A DNA stretch of 13,838 nucleotides from NCBI GenBank assembly GCA_018711265.1, contig DVIM01000074.1:1-13838 (forward strand), read 5' to 3'. This document shows positions 5,427 to 13,428 of the stretch, piece by piece. The notes beneath the pieces are model-generated. The model saw only the letters and a program-made list of their open reading frames with translations. It did no database searches and was not told the DNA's origin. Both the position numbers and the translations under genes were made by a program. Source of the stretch: Spyradocola merdavium (lineage in GTDB: Bacteria > Bacillota > Clostridia > Christensenellales > UBA1750). Position 1 is the stretch's first letter. The number at the start of each line of letters is the position of its first letter.

Positions 5427-6752
5427 ATGCAAACCCCCTCAAATTCCAAATCGATTCGTAGTTTTTTGGCCTTTTGGCTCACGCAGAGCCTTTCCCAGCT
5501 CGGCAGCGCCATGACGAGCTACGCGCTCGTGCTCTGGGTGTACGAGCGGACGGGCTCCGCGCTCTCCGTCTCCCTGTTGACGCTGTGCACCTGGCTGCCC
5601 TATGTGGCGGCGAGCGTCTTTGCCGGCGGCATTGTCGACCGCGCGCGGAAAAAGCGCCTGCTCCTCCTGGCGGATGGGGTGGCCTTTCTCTGCACGGCGT
5701 GCGTGGCCGGCCTGCTGGCGATGGGGAGGCTGGAGGTCGCCCACGTCTACGCGGCCAACGCGCTCACGGGCCTGATGAACGCACTGCAGTCGCCCGCGTC
5801 CGCCGTGGTCAGCGGCCGGCTCGTCCCCAGGGAGAAGATCTCCCGCATGAGCGGCCTGCAGTCCATCTCCGCCTCGGCCGTGGGCGTTGCGGCGCCCATG
5901 CTGGCGGCCTTCCTGCTCTCGGCGCTGGGCATGGGCGCGGTGCTGGCCGCGGACCTTGCCGCGTTTGTGGCGGCGGCCCTGGCGCTGCTCCTCTTTGTGC
6001 GCATTCCGGAGCGGGAATGCGCTCCGCGCGCCGGGGGGCTGTGCAGCGGGTCCCCGCTTGCGGGCCTGCGCGAGGGCTTCGCCTTCCTGCGCGGCGACCG
6101 CGTGGTGCTGACGCTGATCCTGTCCATCTCCGCGCTGAATTTTTTCTCGCGCATCTCCTATGAGAACATTCTCTCGCCCATGATCCTTGCGCGCAGCGGC
6201 AGTGCGGAGGTGCTGGCGCTCGTGACGGGGATCCTGGGCTTTGGCGGCATCGCCGGGGGCCTGATCGCGGTGCGCCTGCCGCCGCCCCGGCATGTTTCCG
6301 CGCGGATCTTCGGCATGGCGGCGCTGTCCTTCGCCCTGGGGGACCTGCTCATGGGCGCGGGGCAAACGCCGCTGGCCTGGGCCGTGGCCGCGGTGGGGGC
6401 CAGCGTGCCCATCCCCATCCTGGACTCCGGCTATTTCCACGTCCTCTACAATCGCGTGCCGGAGGCGCTGCAGGGCCGCGTGTTCGCCGCGCGCAACGCG
6501 CTGCAGTACGCCTCGATCCCCGCGGGACTCCTGCTGGGCGGGTTCCTTGCGGACAACGTCTTTGAGCCGCTCATGGCGGCGGGCGGCGCTGCCGCACAGG
6601 CGCTTGCGCGCGCCGTGGGGACGGGCGCAGGCAGCGGCATGGCGGTGATGTTCCTGCTGACGGGCGCTAGCGGCCTGCTCAGCAGCGCCGCGGGCTTTCT
6701 GCTCCTGCGCCGCGCGCTGCGGAGCGCAGACAAACCACCGCGGAGGACGTGA
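5427..6752 (+). CDS. MFS exporter (MFS_3 / macrolide-efflux-like)
   Basis: This is a 441-residue integral membrane protein with about twelve hydrophobic segments. It opens FLAFWLTQSLSQLGSAMTSYALVLWVYERTGSAL-like, with loop motif A, GGIVDRARKKR (67-77), between TM2 and TM3. This N-terminus is typical of the Mef/EntS-like MFS_3 exporters, which use the proton gradient to expel drugs or siderophores. The substrate cannot be told from the sequence. The start ATG has AGGAG at 5413-5417, 9 nt upstream. No convincing sigma-A promoter lies between the hairpin at 5318-5372 and the start, so expression probably depends on transcription crossing that hairpin. Its 3' end faces an iron-type ABC importer across a shared terminator; the convergent orientation argues against co-transcription with it. 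Confidence 0.88.
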   Translation: MQTPSNSKSIRSFLAFWLTQSLSQLGSAMTSYALVLWVYERTGSALSVSLLTLCTWLPYVAASVFAGGIVDRARKKRLLLLADGVAFLCTACVAGLLAMGRLEVAHVYAANALTGLMNALQSPASAVVSGRLVPREKISRMSGLQSISASAVGVAAPMLAAFLLSALGMGAVLAADLAAFVAAALALLLFVRIPERECAPRAGGLCSGSPLAGLREGFAFLRGDRVVLTLILSISALNFFSRISYENILSPMILARSGSAEVLALVTGILGFGGIAGGLIAVRLPPPRHVSARIFGMAALSFALGDLLMGAGQTPLAWAVAAVGASVPIPILDSGYFHVLYNRVPEALQGRVFAARNALQYASIPAGLLLGGFLADNVFEPLMAAGGAAAQALARAVGTGAGSGMAVMFLLTGASGLLSSAAGFLLLRRALRSADKPPRRT

Positions 6753-6757
6753 AAAGA

Positions 6758-6794
6758 CGCGCCCCCTGCATTTGCAGGGGGCGCGCCTTTTTTT
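6758..6794. terminator. Bidirectional intrinsic terminator
   Basis: Arms 6758-6769 and 6774-6785 are twelve perfect pairs, GC-rich, with a 4-nt loop. A run of seven Ts (6788-6794) follows on the plus strand for the MFS gene. On the minus strand the hairpin is followed by TCTTTT (complement of 6751-6756) for the ABC importer unit. It sits between convergent stops at 6752 and 6797. Confidence 0.92.
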
Positions 6795-6796
6795 GC

Positions 6797-7573
6797 CTAA
6801 AGAGGCCGGTCCAAGGGATAGAACACGTACTGCGCGCCAAAGCCCGGCACCTCGATCCGGTGCGCCGCGACGCGGAAGGCCCGCGCGAGCGCGCCGGAGT
6901 TCACGACCGCGTCCGGCGTGCCGTCCGCCTCGATCGCGCCCGCGCGCAGCAGCACGACGCGGTCCGCAAAGTGGAAGGCCAGCGACAGGTCGTGCAGCAC
7001 GGCGACGACCGTCTTGCCCTGCGCGCGCAGTTCCGCGAGCAGGCGCATCACCTCGAACTGCCGGTCGATGTCCAGATACGTCGTCGGCTCGTCCAGGAGG
7101 ATGGTCGGCGCGTCCTGCGCAAGGGCCATGGCCAGGAACACCTTTTGCCGCTCCCCGCCCGAGAGCGCCTGCAGGTCCCGCTCGGCCAGCGCCTGCGCGC
7201 CCACGGCCGCGAGCGCGGCGTCCGCCGCCGCATAGTCCGCCTTGGAATAGCGCCGGGGATACCCGAGGTAGGGGAAGCGCCCGTGCAGCACGAGCCGGCG
7301 CGCCGTCAGGTCCGGAACGGGCCGGGACTGCGGCAGGAAGGCGAGCTTGCGCGCCACGGCCTTGTGCGCAAGGCTGGGAAGGGGTTCGCCGTCCAGCAGG
7401 ACCTGGCCCTCGCTCGGCTGGAGCAGGCCGCAGGCCGTGCGCAGCAGCGTCGACTTGCCGCAGCCGTTCGGCCCGATCAGCGCGGTGAAGCCCCCGTCCG
7501 GCAGGGCGAGGCTGAAATCGCGCAGCACCGGCTCGCGCGCGTAGCCGACGGTGAGGTTCCGCAGCTCAAGCAT
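6797..7573 (-). CDS. Iron/heme/cobalamin-type ABC transporter ATPase
   Basis: This is a 258-residue FepC/FhuC/BtuD-type ATPase that powers the importer encoded by the two upstream genes. Walker A is GPNGCGKST (34-42), the Q-loop glutamine is Q82, the signature is LSGGE (137-141), Walker B is ILLDEP (158-163), and the switch histidine is H194 in VLHD. All are intact and the length is normal for the family. It is the last gene of the leftward unit. Its ATG lies inside the 3' end of the permease gene with an 8-base overlap, so translation is probably coupled. The bidirectional terminator lies just beyond the stop. Confidence 0.93.
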   Translation of the reverse strand: MLELRNLTVGYAREPVLRDFSLALPDGGFTALIGPNGCGKSTLLRTACGLLQPSEGQVLLDGEPLPSLAHKAVARKLAFLPQSRPVPDLTARRLVLHGRFPYLGYPRRYSKADYAAADAALAAVGAQALAERDLQALSGGERQKVFLAMALAQDAPTILLDEPTTYLDIDRQFEVMRLLAELRAQGKTVVAVLHDLSLAFHFADRVVLLRAGAIEADGTPDAVVNSGALARAFRVAAHRIEVPGFGAQYVFYPLDRPL

Positions 7574-8594
7574 GGACGCGCCCCCCCTTCCGCCGGATGA
7601 GGAGGTAGAGGAAGAACGGGCAGCCCAGGAAGCTCATCACGATCCCGACCGGCAGCTCGTAGGGCGCGAAGAGCAGCCGCGCCGCCACGTCGCACAGCGT
7701 CAGGAAGGCCGCGCCCAGCAGGATCGAGGCCGGCAGCAGGCGCCGGGCCTCGCCTCCGACCAGGAACCGCGCCGCGTGCGGCACGATCAGCCCCACAAAC
7801 CCCAGCAGGCCCGCAAAGCTTACGGCCGCGCCCGCCAGCGCCGCCGCCGTGCCCAGCAGGAGGAAGCGCGTCGCCTGCACGCGCAGGCCCAGGGAGCGCG
7901 CCGTCTCATCCCCGAGGGAGAGGACGTCCATGTCGTGGCTGAGGAGCAGCGCCGCCAGCAGCCCCACCCCGATGTAGACCGCCGGGAAGGCCAGCCGCTC
8001 GAGCGTAAGCCCCGCAACGCCGCCCACGCGGAAGCTCAGGCTGCCCACGAGCACGTCCGGAAACAGCGTGGTCACCGTGTCCGTTCCGGCGTTGAGCAGG
8101 CTGTTGAGCGCGACGCCCGAGAGGATGAGCGTCGTGCGCGAGGCGCCCGTCGCCCGCGCGAGGAAGAAGACCAGCAGCACCGCGGCAAGCGCCCCAAGGA
8201 AGGCCGCCGCCGGCAACAGCGCCGCCCCCGTGGGCGCCAGCGCCGTGCACAGCGCCACCGCAAACCCCGCCCCGGCGTTGACGCCGATGACGTTGGGGCT
8301 GGCGATCGGGTTGCCCAGGACCGATTGCAGGATCGCCCCGGCCGCGGCCAGCGCCGCGCCCGCGAGCAGCGTCCCGCACAGCCGGGGCAGGCGCACGTGC
8401 AGCAGAATCCGCGCCCCCGTGCTCGCAGGGTCCAGGAGCGAGGAGAGGATCTCGCCCGGCGAGAGCGTGGACGCGCCCAGCAGCAGGCTCAGCGCGCAGG
8501 CGGCGGCGACCAGCAGCGCGCACAGCAGCAGCGCGGCCCAGGCCGGCAGCTTGCGGCTACGCCTCGCCATAGAGGTAGTCCGCGAGGATCTCAT
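7566..8594 (-). CDS. FecCD-family ABC transporter permease
   Basis: This is a 342-residue, roughly ten-helix permease of the iron-siderophore/heme/vitamin B12 class. Family hallmarks include VRLPRLCGTLLAGAALAAAGAILQ, followed by NPIASPNVIGVNAGAG near the N-terminal third, and GFVGLIVPHAARFLVG with GEARRLLPASILLGAAFL near the C-terminal third. The ATG at 8594 is favoured by a GGGGGGAG SD just upstream and overlaps the lipoprotein gene by 38 bases. An alternative ATG at 8570 (MARRSRKLP) gives a more usual N-terminus but has no SD. One permease gene is present, so the channel is expected to be a homodimer. Confidence 0.92.
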   Translation of the reverse strand: MRSSRTTSMARRSRKLPAWAALLLCALLVAAACALSLLLGASTLSPGEILSSLLDPASTGARILLHVRLPRLCGTLLAGAALAAAGAILQSVLGNPIASPNVIGVNAGAGFAVALCTALAPTGAALLPAAAFLGALAAVLLVFFLARATGASRTTLILSGVALNSLLNAGTDTVTTLFPDVLVGSLSFRVGGVAGLTLERLAFPAVYIGVGLLAALLLSHDMDVLSLGDETARSLGLRVQATRFLLLGTAAALAGAAVSFAGLLGFVGLIVPHAARFLVGGEARRLLPASILLGAAFLTLCDVAARLLFAPYELPVGIVMSFLGCPFFLYLLIRRKGGRVHA

Positions 8595-9501
8595 AGCTCT
8601 CCCCCCAGCGGGCGTTGGGCTTCAGGTGGAACAGGTCCTTGGGCAGGAGGTGGAAATGCCCCTCCTGCACCGCGGTCAGCGACGCCCAGGCCGGGTTGGA
8701 GAGCAGGAGCTCGTCCAGGGAGGCCATCGCCGCCTCCTCCGAAGCGCCCATGGTCGTCACGAAGATGAAGTCCGGGTCCTGCTCCAGGATCACCTCGAGC
8801 GAGAGGTCCTCCAGGAGCGAGTCCTCGCTGTCCGCGATGTTGATGCAGCCCAGGTCCTTGAGCATCTCGCCGGTCATGTTGTCGCTGCCCTTGGCGCGCA
8901 CGCCCGTGGAGTACGCGCGCAGGAACAGGACCGTCGGGGCCTCGCGGCCCTCCTTGCGGGCGATGGCCGCCTCGACGCGCGCCTGCACGTCCGCGCCGTT
9001 CTGCTGGTAGAGGTCCTCGCGGCCGGTGATGCCGGTGAAGACCTTGAGCACGCGCAGATAGTCGTCAAAGGTCTCCACGTTGAAGTAGGCGCAGGGCACG
9101 CCCGCGCCCTCCAGCGCGCTGCCGATGTCCGCGTGCTCGGCGATGTTGGAGGAGAGGATGGCAAAGTCCACCCCCGCGCCGAGGATCGTCTCCAGGTCCG
9201 GGGTCTTGAGCGAGCCGACGTTGACCGTGTCCTCGGCAAGGCGGACCACGCCCTCGTCGAAGGTCTCCTGCGAGGTGGCGCAGACCTCGCCGCCGGCCAG
9301 GACCCACATGTCCGCAAAGCTGGACTGCGGCGCGAGGACGCGCGCGGGCGCGGCGGCCAGGGAGACGGAGCGGCCGTTGTCGTCGGCAAAGGAGATGGCG
9401 GCCTCGCCCGCGTCCGTCTGGGCGGCGGGGGAGGCGCACGCGCTCAAAAGAAGGAGCAGCGCGAGCAGGAGGGCGGGCATGGCGGCCCTGCGAAAGTTCA
9501 T
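8557..9501 (-). CDS. Substrate-binding lipoprotein, BtuF/FecB/IsdE-like
   Basis: This 314-residue precursor has a type II signal peptide: a basic MNFRR start, a hydrophobic run and the lipobox LLSAC with the lipidated Cys22. The mature part begins with a FecB/BtuF-like strand, FADDNGRSVSLAAAPARVLAPQS, and includes the long-helix two-lobe layout of cluster III binding proteins. The C-terminal FHLKPNARWGESYEILADYLYG resembles Firmicute iron/heme binding lipoproteins. The ligand (ferric siderophore, heme or corrinoid) is not decidable here. An AGGTAGGA SD ends 7 nt before the ATG. It is the first gene of the leftward importer unit, with its own promoter at 9569-9597. Confidence 0.9.
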   Translation of the reverse strand: MNFRRAAMPALLLALLLLLSACASPAAQTDAGEAAISFADDNGRSVSLAAAPARVLAPQSSFADMWVLAGGEVCATSQETFDEGVVRLAEDTVNVGSLKTPDLETILGAGVDFAILSSNIAEHADIGSALEGAGVPCAYFNVETFDDYLRVLKVFTGITGREDLYQQNGADVQARVEAAIARKEGREAPTVLFLRAYSTGVRAKGSDNMTGEMLKDLGCINIADSEDSLLEDLSLEVILEQDPDFIFVTTMGASEEAAMASLDELLLSNPAWASLTAVQEGHFHLLPKDLFHLKPNARWGESYEILADYLYGEA

Positions 9502-9568
9502 GTGCGATTCCTACCTTTTCTATATGAATCTTGCAGCGGCAGCGGACGGGCGCCGCGGTTTCCGCCCT

Positions 9569-9597
9569 ATTCTACCGCAGGGCGCGCGCGGCGTCAA
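9569..9597 (-). promoter_or_regulatory. Sigma-A promoter of the ABC importer unit
   Basis: On the minus strand the -35 TTGACG (9592-9597), a 17-bp spacer and the -10 TAGAAT (9569-9574) form a near-consensus promoter. The start near 9562 leaves a leader of about 60 nt. I looked for a Fur- or DtxR-like box over the promoter and leader and saw none convincing. Confidence 0.8.
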
Positions 9598-9663
9598 GGC
9601 GCGCGCAAAGCGAAAAAGAGGCGTTTGTAAACGAAATTTAATCTGAATGCCCGGCCGGCAAAG

Positions 9664-9692
9664 TTGACAGGCGGGCAAAGTCTGTGTAAAAT
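9664..9692 (+). promoter_or_regulatory. Sigma-A promoter of the 2-oxoacid oxidoreductase operon
   Basis: A perfect -35 TTGACA (9664-9669), a 17-bp spacer and the -10 TAAAAT (9687-9692) predict a start near 9699 and a leader of about 74 nt. The leader contains a small 6-bp hairpin (9737-9742/9750-9755), immediately before the purine-rich SD region GGAAGGAAGG. This should be a strong, constitutive-type promoter. Confidence 0.85.
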
Positions 9693-9772
9693 GTAATGAA
9701 AAGATTCGTTTTTCGCGACTTTTTGATTCTAGTAGGGTCTGCTGGAAGCGCAGACGGAAGGAAGGGTAGGAA

Positions 9773-9979
9773 ATGGCAAGCGTTACGTTTCAGGAGGAGA
9801 AGTGCAAGGGCTGCGGCCTCTGCGTGACCTTCTGTCCCAAGCACATCCTGCAAATGGCTCCCGTGCGCATCAACGCCAAGGGCTATCACCCGGCGGAGTG
9901 CATCGACCAGAGCCAGTGCATCGGCTGCGCGAGCTGTGCGCGCATGTGCCCCGATGTCGTCATCAAGGTGGAAAAGTAA
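9773..9979 (+). CDS. korD: 2-oxoacid:ferredoxin oxidoreductase delta subunit (2[4Fe-4S] ferredoxin)
   Basis: This 68-residue ferredoxin-like protein carries two [4Fe-4S] motifs: C11-C14-C17-C21P and C49-C52-C55-C59P. A further Cys43 lies between them. It should carry electrons from the catalytic subunits to soluble ferredoxin. The length is standard for the delta subunit of KOR/VOR enzymes. It is first in a four-gene operon, with the alpha gene starting 15 nt after its stop behind a GGAGG site. The symbol assumes a KOR-type enzyme; VOR-type would be equally consistent. Confidence 0.92.
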   Translation: MASVTFQEEKCKGCGLCVTFCPKHILQMAPVRINAKGYHPAECIDQSQCIGCASCARMCPDVVIKVEK

Positions 9980-9994
9980 GGAGGGCGTTCAACC

Positions 9995-11059
9995 ATGGCA
10001 AAGGTACTGATGAAGGGCAATGAAGCCATTGCCGAAGCCGCGATCCTTGCCGGATGCCGCTTCTTCTTTGGCTACCCCATTACCCCCCAGAACCAGATCC
10101 CCGAATACATGTCCAAGCGCATGCCCAAGGTGGGCGGCTGCTTTTTGCAGGCGGAGAGCGAAGTTTCCGCCATCAACATGGTCTACGGCGCGTCCGGCGC
10201 GGGCGCGCGCGTGATGACCTCCTCCTCCTCGCCGGGAATCAGCCTCAAGCAGGAGGGCATCTCCTACGCGGTGGGCGCCGAGCTTCCGCTGGTCGTGGTC
10301 AACATGGTCCGCGGCGGCCCCGGCCTGGGCTCCATCCAGCCCGCGCAGAGCGACTACTTCCAGGCCACCCGCGGCGGCGGCCACGGCGACTACCGCCTGC
10401 TGGTCTTCGCCCCGGCCAACGTCCAGGAGGCCGTGGACCTGATGGGCCAGGCCTTTGACCTTGCGGACAAGTACCGCAACCCGGTCATGATCCTGGGCGA
10501 CGGCATGCTCGGCCAGATCATGGAGCCGGTCAACATGCCCGAGGCGCGTGCGGAGGCCCTGCCGGCAAAGCCCTGGGCCGCGGGCCAGCCCGGCCGCACC
10601 GAGCGCGCGATCATCAACTCCCTCTACATCGACCCCAACGACTGCGAGCAGCACAACGAGAAGCTCGCCGCCAAGTACAAGGTCATGGAGGAGAACGAGG
10701 TCCGCGTCGAGAACATCGACGTCGAGGGCGCGGACGTGATCCTCGTCGCCTACGGCACCATGGCGCGCATCTGCATGCGCGCGGCCAAGGAGGCCCGGGA
10801 GAAGCTGGGCCTGAAGGTCGGCATCGTCCGCCCGATCACGGTTTGGCCCTATCCCTACAAGGCGGTGCACGACGCGGCGAACCAGGACAGCGTCAAGGAA
10901 GTCGTCTCCATCGAGATGTCCTGCGGGCAGATGGTGGACGATGTGCGCATCGCGGTCGCGGGCTGCAAGCCCGTCTCCTTCTACGGCCGTGCGGGCGGCG
11001 TCGTGCCCACGGTGAAGGAGATCCTGAACTATCTGACCGGCATCAAGGAGGGCAAGTAA
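9995..11059 (+). CDS. korA: 2-oxoacid:ferredoxin oxidoreductase alpha subunit (KorA/VorB-type)
   Basis: This 354-residue alpha subunit holds the pyrimidine-binding domain of the thiamine diphosphate enzyme. Visible family features are MKGNEAIAEAAILAG at the N-terminus, GYPITPQNQIPEYM (26-39), QAESEVSAINMVYGASGAGAR (52-72), and TSSSSPGISLKQEGIS (75-90). It lacks a fused gamma domain, which is encoded separately downstream. Proteins of this form are often labelled VorB (3-methyl-2-oxobutanoate dehydrogenase), yet specificity for 2-oxoglutarate versus branched-chain 2-oxoacids cannot be assigned from sequence alone. The beta gene starts one base after its stop, with an AAGGAGGG SD inside the last codons. 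Confidence 0.92.
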   Translation: MAKVLMKGNEAIAEAAILAGCRFFFGYPITPQNQIPEYMSKRMPKVGGCFLQAESEVSAINMVYGASGAGARVMTSSSSPGISLKQEGISYAVGAELPLVVVNMVRGGPGLGSIQPAQSDYFQATRGGGHGDYRLLVFAPANVQEAVDLMGQAFDLADKYRNPVMILGDGMLGQIMEPVNMPEARAEALPAKPWAAGQPGRTERAIINSLYIDPNDCEQHNEKLAAKYKVMEENEVRVENIDVEGADVILVAYGTMARICMRAAKEAREKLGLKVGIVRPITVWPYPYKAVHDAANQDSVKEVVSIEMSCGQMVDDVRIAVAGCKPVSFYGRAGGVVPTVKEILNYLTGIKEGK

Positions 11060-11060
11060 A

Positions 11061-11795
<735 letters not shown>

Positions 11796-11798
11796 GAG

Positions 11799-12347
11799 AT
11801 GGAAGAAATGCTCATCATCGCGGGCTTCGGCGGCCAGGGCGTGCAGCTCATCGGCAAAATGCTGGTCGAGGCCGGCATGGAGGAGGGCAAGGAGGTTTCC
11901 TTCCTGCCGTCCTACGGCGCGGAGATGCGCGGCGGCACCTCCAACTGCAACGTCATCATCTCGGATGAGCCGGTCTGCTCGCCCATCGTCAACGAGGCGA
12001 CCTGCGTCATGGCGCTCAACCGCCCGTCGCTGGACAAGTTCGAGGGCGCGGTCATTCCCGGCAAGACGCTGCTGATCAATTCCTCCCTCGTGGACCGCAA
12101 GGCCGAGCGCACGGACATCGAGGCCATCTACGTCCCCGCGAACGACATCGCAAACGAGCTGGGCAACTCCAAGGTCGCCAACATGGTGATGCTGGGCGCC
12201 TACATCGAGGTCGCCCACGCGGTGACGGTGGATACCGTCATGGACAACCTCAAGCTCATGTTCGGTGAGCGCAAGGCGCACCTGCTGCCCATCAACCGCC
12301 AGGCGATCGAGCGCGGCATGGAGTGCGTCCGCGAGCACAGAAAGTAA
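11799..12347 (+). CDS. korC: 2-oxoacid:ferredoxin oxidoreductase gamma subunit
   Basis: This 182-residue protein of the POR/KOR gamma domain family opens LIIAGFGGQGVQLIGKML, the hallmark glycine-rich strand-loop (residues 9-16 GFGGQGVQ). SYGAEMRGGTSNC follows, as in KorC and VorA-type gamma subunits. It completes the delta-alpha-beta-gamma set and is followed after 15 nt by a strong terminator, so the operon ends here. No extra maturation or CoA-transferase gene is attached. Confidence 0.92.
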   Translation: MEEMLIIAGFGGQGVQLIGKMLVEAGMEEGKEVSFLPSYGAEMRGGTSNCNVIISDEPVCSPIVNEATCVMALNRPSLDKFEGAVIPGKTLLINSSLVDRKAERTDIEAIYVPANDIANELGNSKVANMVMLGAYIEVAHAVTVDTVMDNLKLMFGERKAHLLPINRQAIERGMECVREHRK

Positions 12348-12362
12348 TCCCGTAAAAGCCAG

Positions 12363-12398
12363 CAAAACACGGCCCTTAGGCCGTGTTTTGTTCGTTTT
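12363..12398 (+). terminator. Intrinsic terminator of the oxidoreductase operon
   Basis: Arms 12363-12374 and 12379-12390 pair perfectly over 12 bp (CAAAACACGGCC and its complement) with loop CTTA. The T-rich tail TTTTGTTCGTTTT follows on the plus strand. It lies 15 nt after the gamma-subunit stop. Confidence 0.92.
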
Positions 12399-12457
12399 GG
12401 CGCTGCAACGCGGCAGGGGCGCGGCGCGTTTTTCTTGTGGTCCTGCGCGCTCTCTCC

Positions 12458-12486
12458 TTGCACGGCGCAGGGGTTTGTGGTACGAT
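12458..12486 (+). promoter_or_regulatory. Sigma-A promoter of the histidine kinase gene
   Basis: The -35 TTGCAC (12458-12463), a 17-bp spacer and the -10 TACGAT (12481-12486) lie just upstream of the kinase. The predicted start near 12493 leaves a leader of under 20 nt, which holds little besides the SD. Confidence 0.65.
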
Positions 12487-12510
12487 AAGCGGGGAATTGG
12501 AGGGAGTCAA

Positions 12511-13392
12511 GTGCAGAAGCTGCGCGATCGGCACATCAATATCGACAAGGCCGCGACCATGTCCATCGTCATCAACTGCGTAGAAGTCGTGCTGTTGGTG
12601 GCGCTTCTTGTTGCGGACATGTTCGACCTGAGCGAGGAACTCCTGCGCATTGTGCGTCCGTTTTCCACCGTGGCGCTCGTCGTGCTCATCGTCGAGGGCC
12701 TCACCAGCGTGCGCGACGGCTTTGTCTGGAAAAAGACCAACCGGCAAAACGAGATGCTGCGCGAGGCCTTCGACCAGCTCGACGACCTCAACACGCAGAT
12801 GCGCAAGCAGCGGCACGACTTCCTCAACCACCTGCAGGTCGTCTATTCCCTCGTGGACATGGGGGAGAACGCCGAGGCGACCAAGTACATCGAGACCGTC
12901 TACGGCCAGATGCACCGCCTCTCGGCCGGGATGAAGACGGATAAGCCCGCCATCAACGCGCTCCTGCAGGCAAAGCTCGGCGACGCCGAGCGCCGCGGGG
13001 TGCGCATGGAGCTGGACGTCACCTCCCGCTATACCAACCTGCCCATGAACGACTGGGAGATGTGCCGGGTGCTCGGCAACCTCATCGACAACGCCATGGA
13101 CGCCATGGAGGGCATGGAGGGCGGGCGCCTCGTCGTGGAGCTCTACGAGGACATCCGTTCCTACGGCTTCCGCGTGGTCAACAACGGCCCCGCGATCGAC
13201 CCCGAGGTCCTTCCGCGCATCTTCAACACCGGCTTTACCACAAAGGCGGCCGGCCACGGCCTGGGCCTTTCCATCGTAAAAGAGCTCGTGGAGGACTGCG
13301 GCGGGGAGATCTCGGTCCAGAGCGCGCCCGGCCGCACGGCCTTTGCCGGCACGCTGCCCAAGGGCGAAATCCGAGAAGAAGAAAGCAAATAA
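12511..13392 (+). CDS. Sensorless membrane histidine kinase, Spo0B-like/GHKL
   Basis: This 293-residue two-component kinase has two membrane segments (about 16-37 and 47-66) joined by a short acidic loop and no recognisable sensor domain. A coiled linker leads to the phosphoacceptor His102 in RKQRHDFLNHLQV, a Spo0B/CitA/DcuS-like H-box. The GHKL ATPase has an N-box GNLIDNAMDA (189-198), VVNNGPAI (222-229), IFNTGFTTK (237-245) and the G-box GHGLGLSIV (249-257). The GTG at 12511 is chosen because GGAGGG lies 6 nt upstream and a promoter lies just before; the frame stays open upstream but through the preceding terminator. No response regulator gene is in the window. The glycoside hydrolase gene follows after 36 nt, perhaps in the same unit. 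Confidence 0.87.
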   Translation: MQKLRDRHINIDKAATMSIVINCVEVVLLVALLVADMFDLSEELLRIVRPFSTVALVVLIVEGLTSVRDGFVWKKTNRQNEMLREAFDQLDDLNTQMRKQRHDFLNHLQVVYSLVDMGENAEATKYIETVYGQMHRLSAGMKTDKPAINALLQAKLGDAERRGVRMELDVTSRYTNLPMNDWEMCRVLGNLIDNAMDAMEGMEGGRLVVELYEDIRSYGFRVVNNGPAIDPEVLPRIFNTGFTTKAAGHGLGLSIVKELVEDCGGEISVQSAPGRTAFAGTLPKGEIREEESK

Positions 13393-13428
13393 AAAAAGAG
13401 AAAAAACCAATTAGGAGGGGGTTTTTCC

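Noticed and set aside
5350..5514. Small plus-strand frame starting at ATG 5350 that overlaps the MFS start
   Set aside because: No SD precedes it (GGACAGCCC only), it passes through the T-tract and A-tract, and it overlaps the MFS gene out of frame.
7551..9630. Plus-strand open frames opposite the ABC importer genes (405 and 520 codons)
   Set aside because: They are Arg/Ala/Gly/Gln-rich shadow translations of the well-supported transporter genes.
12265..12510. N-terminal extension of the histidine kinase frame
   Set aside because: It overlaps korC, the intrinsic terminator and the kinase promoter, and encodes Arg/Ser-rich sequence. The GTG at 12511 has the SD and fits the expected N-terminus.
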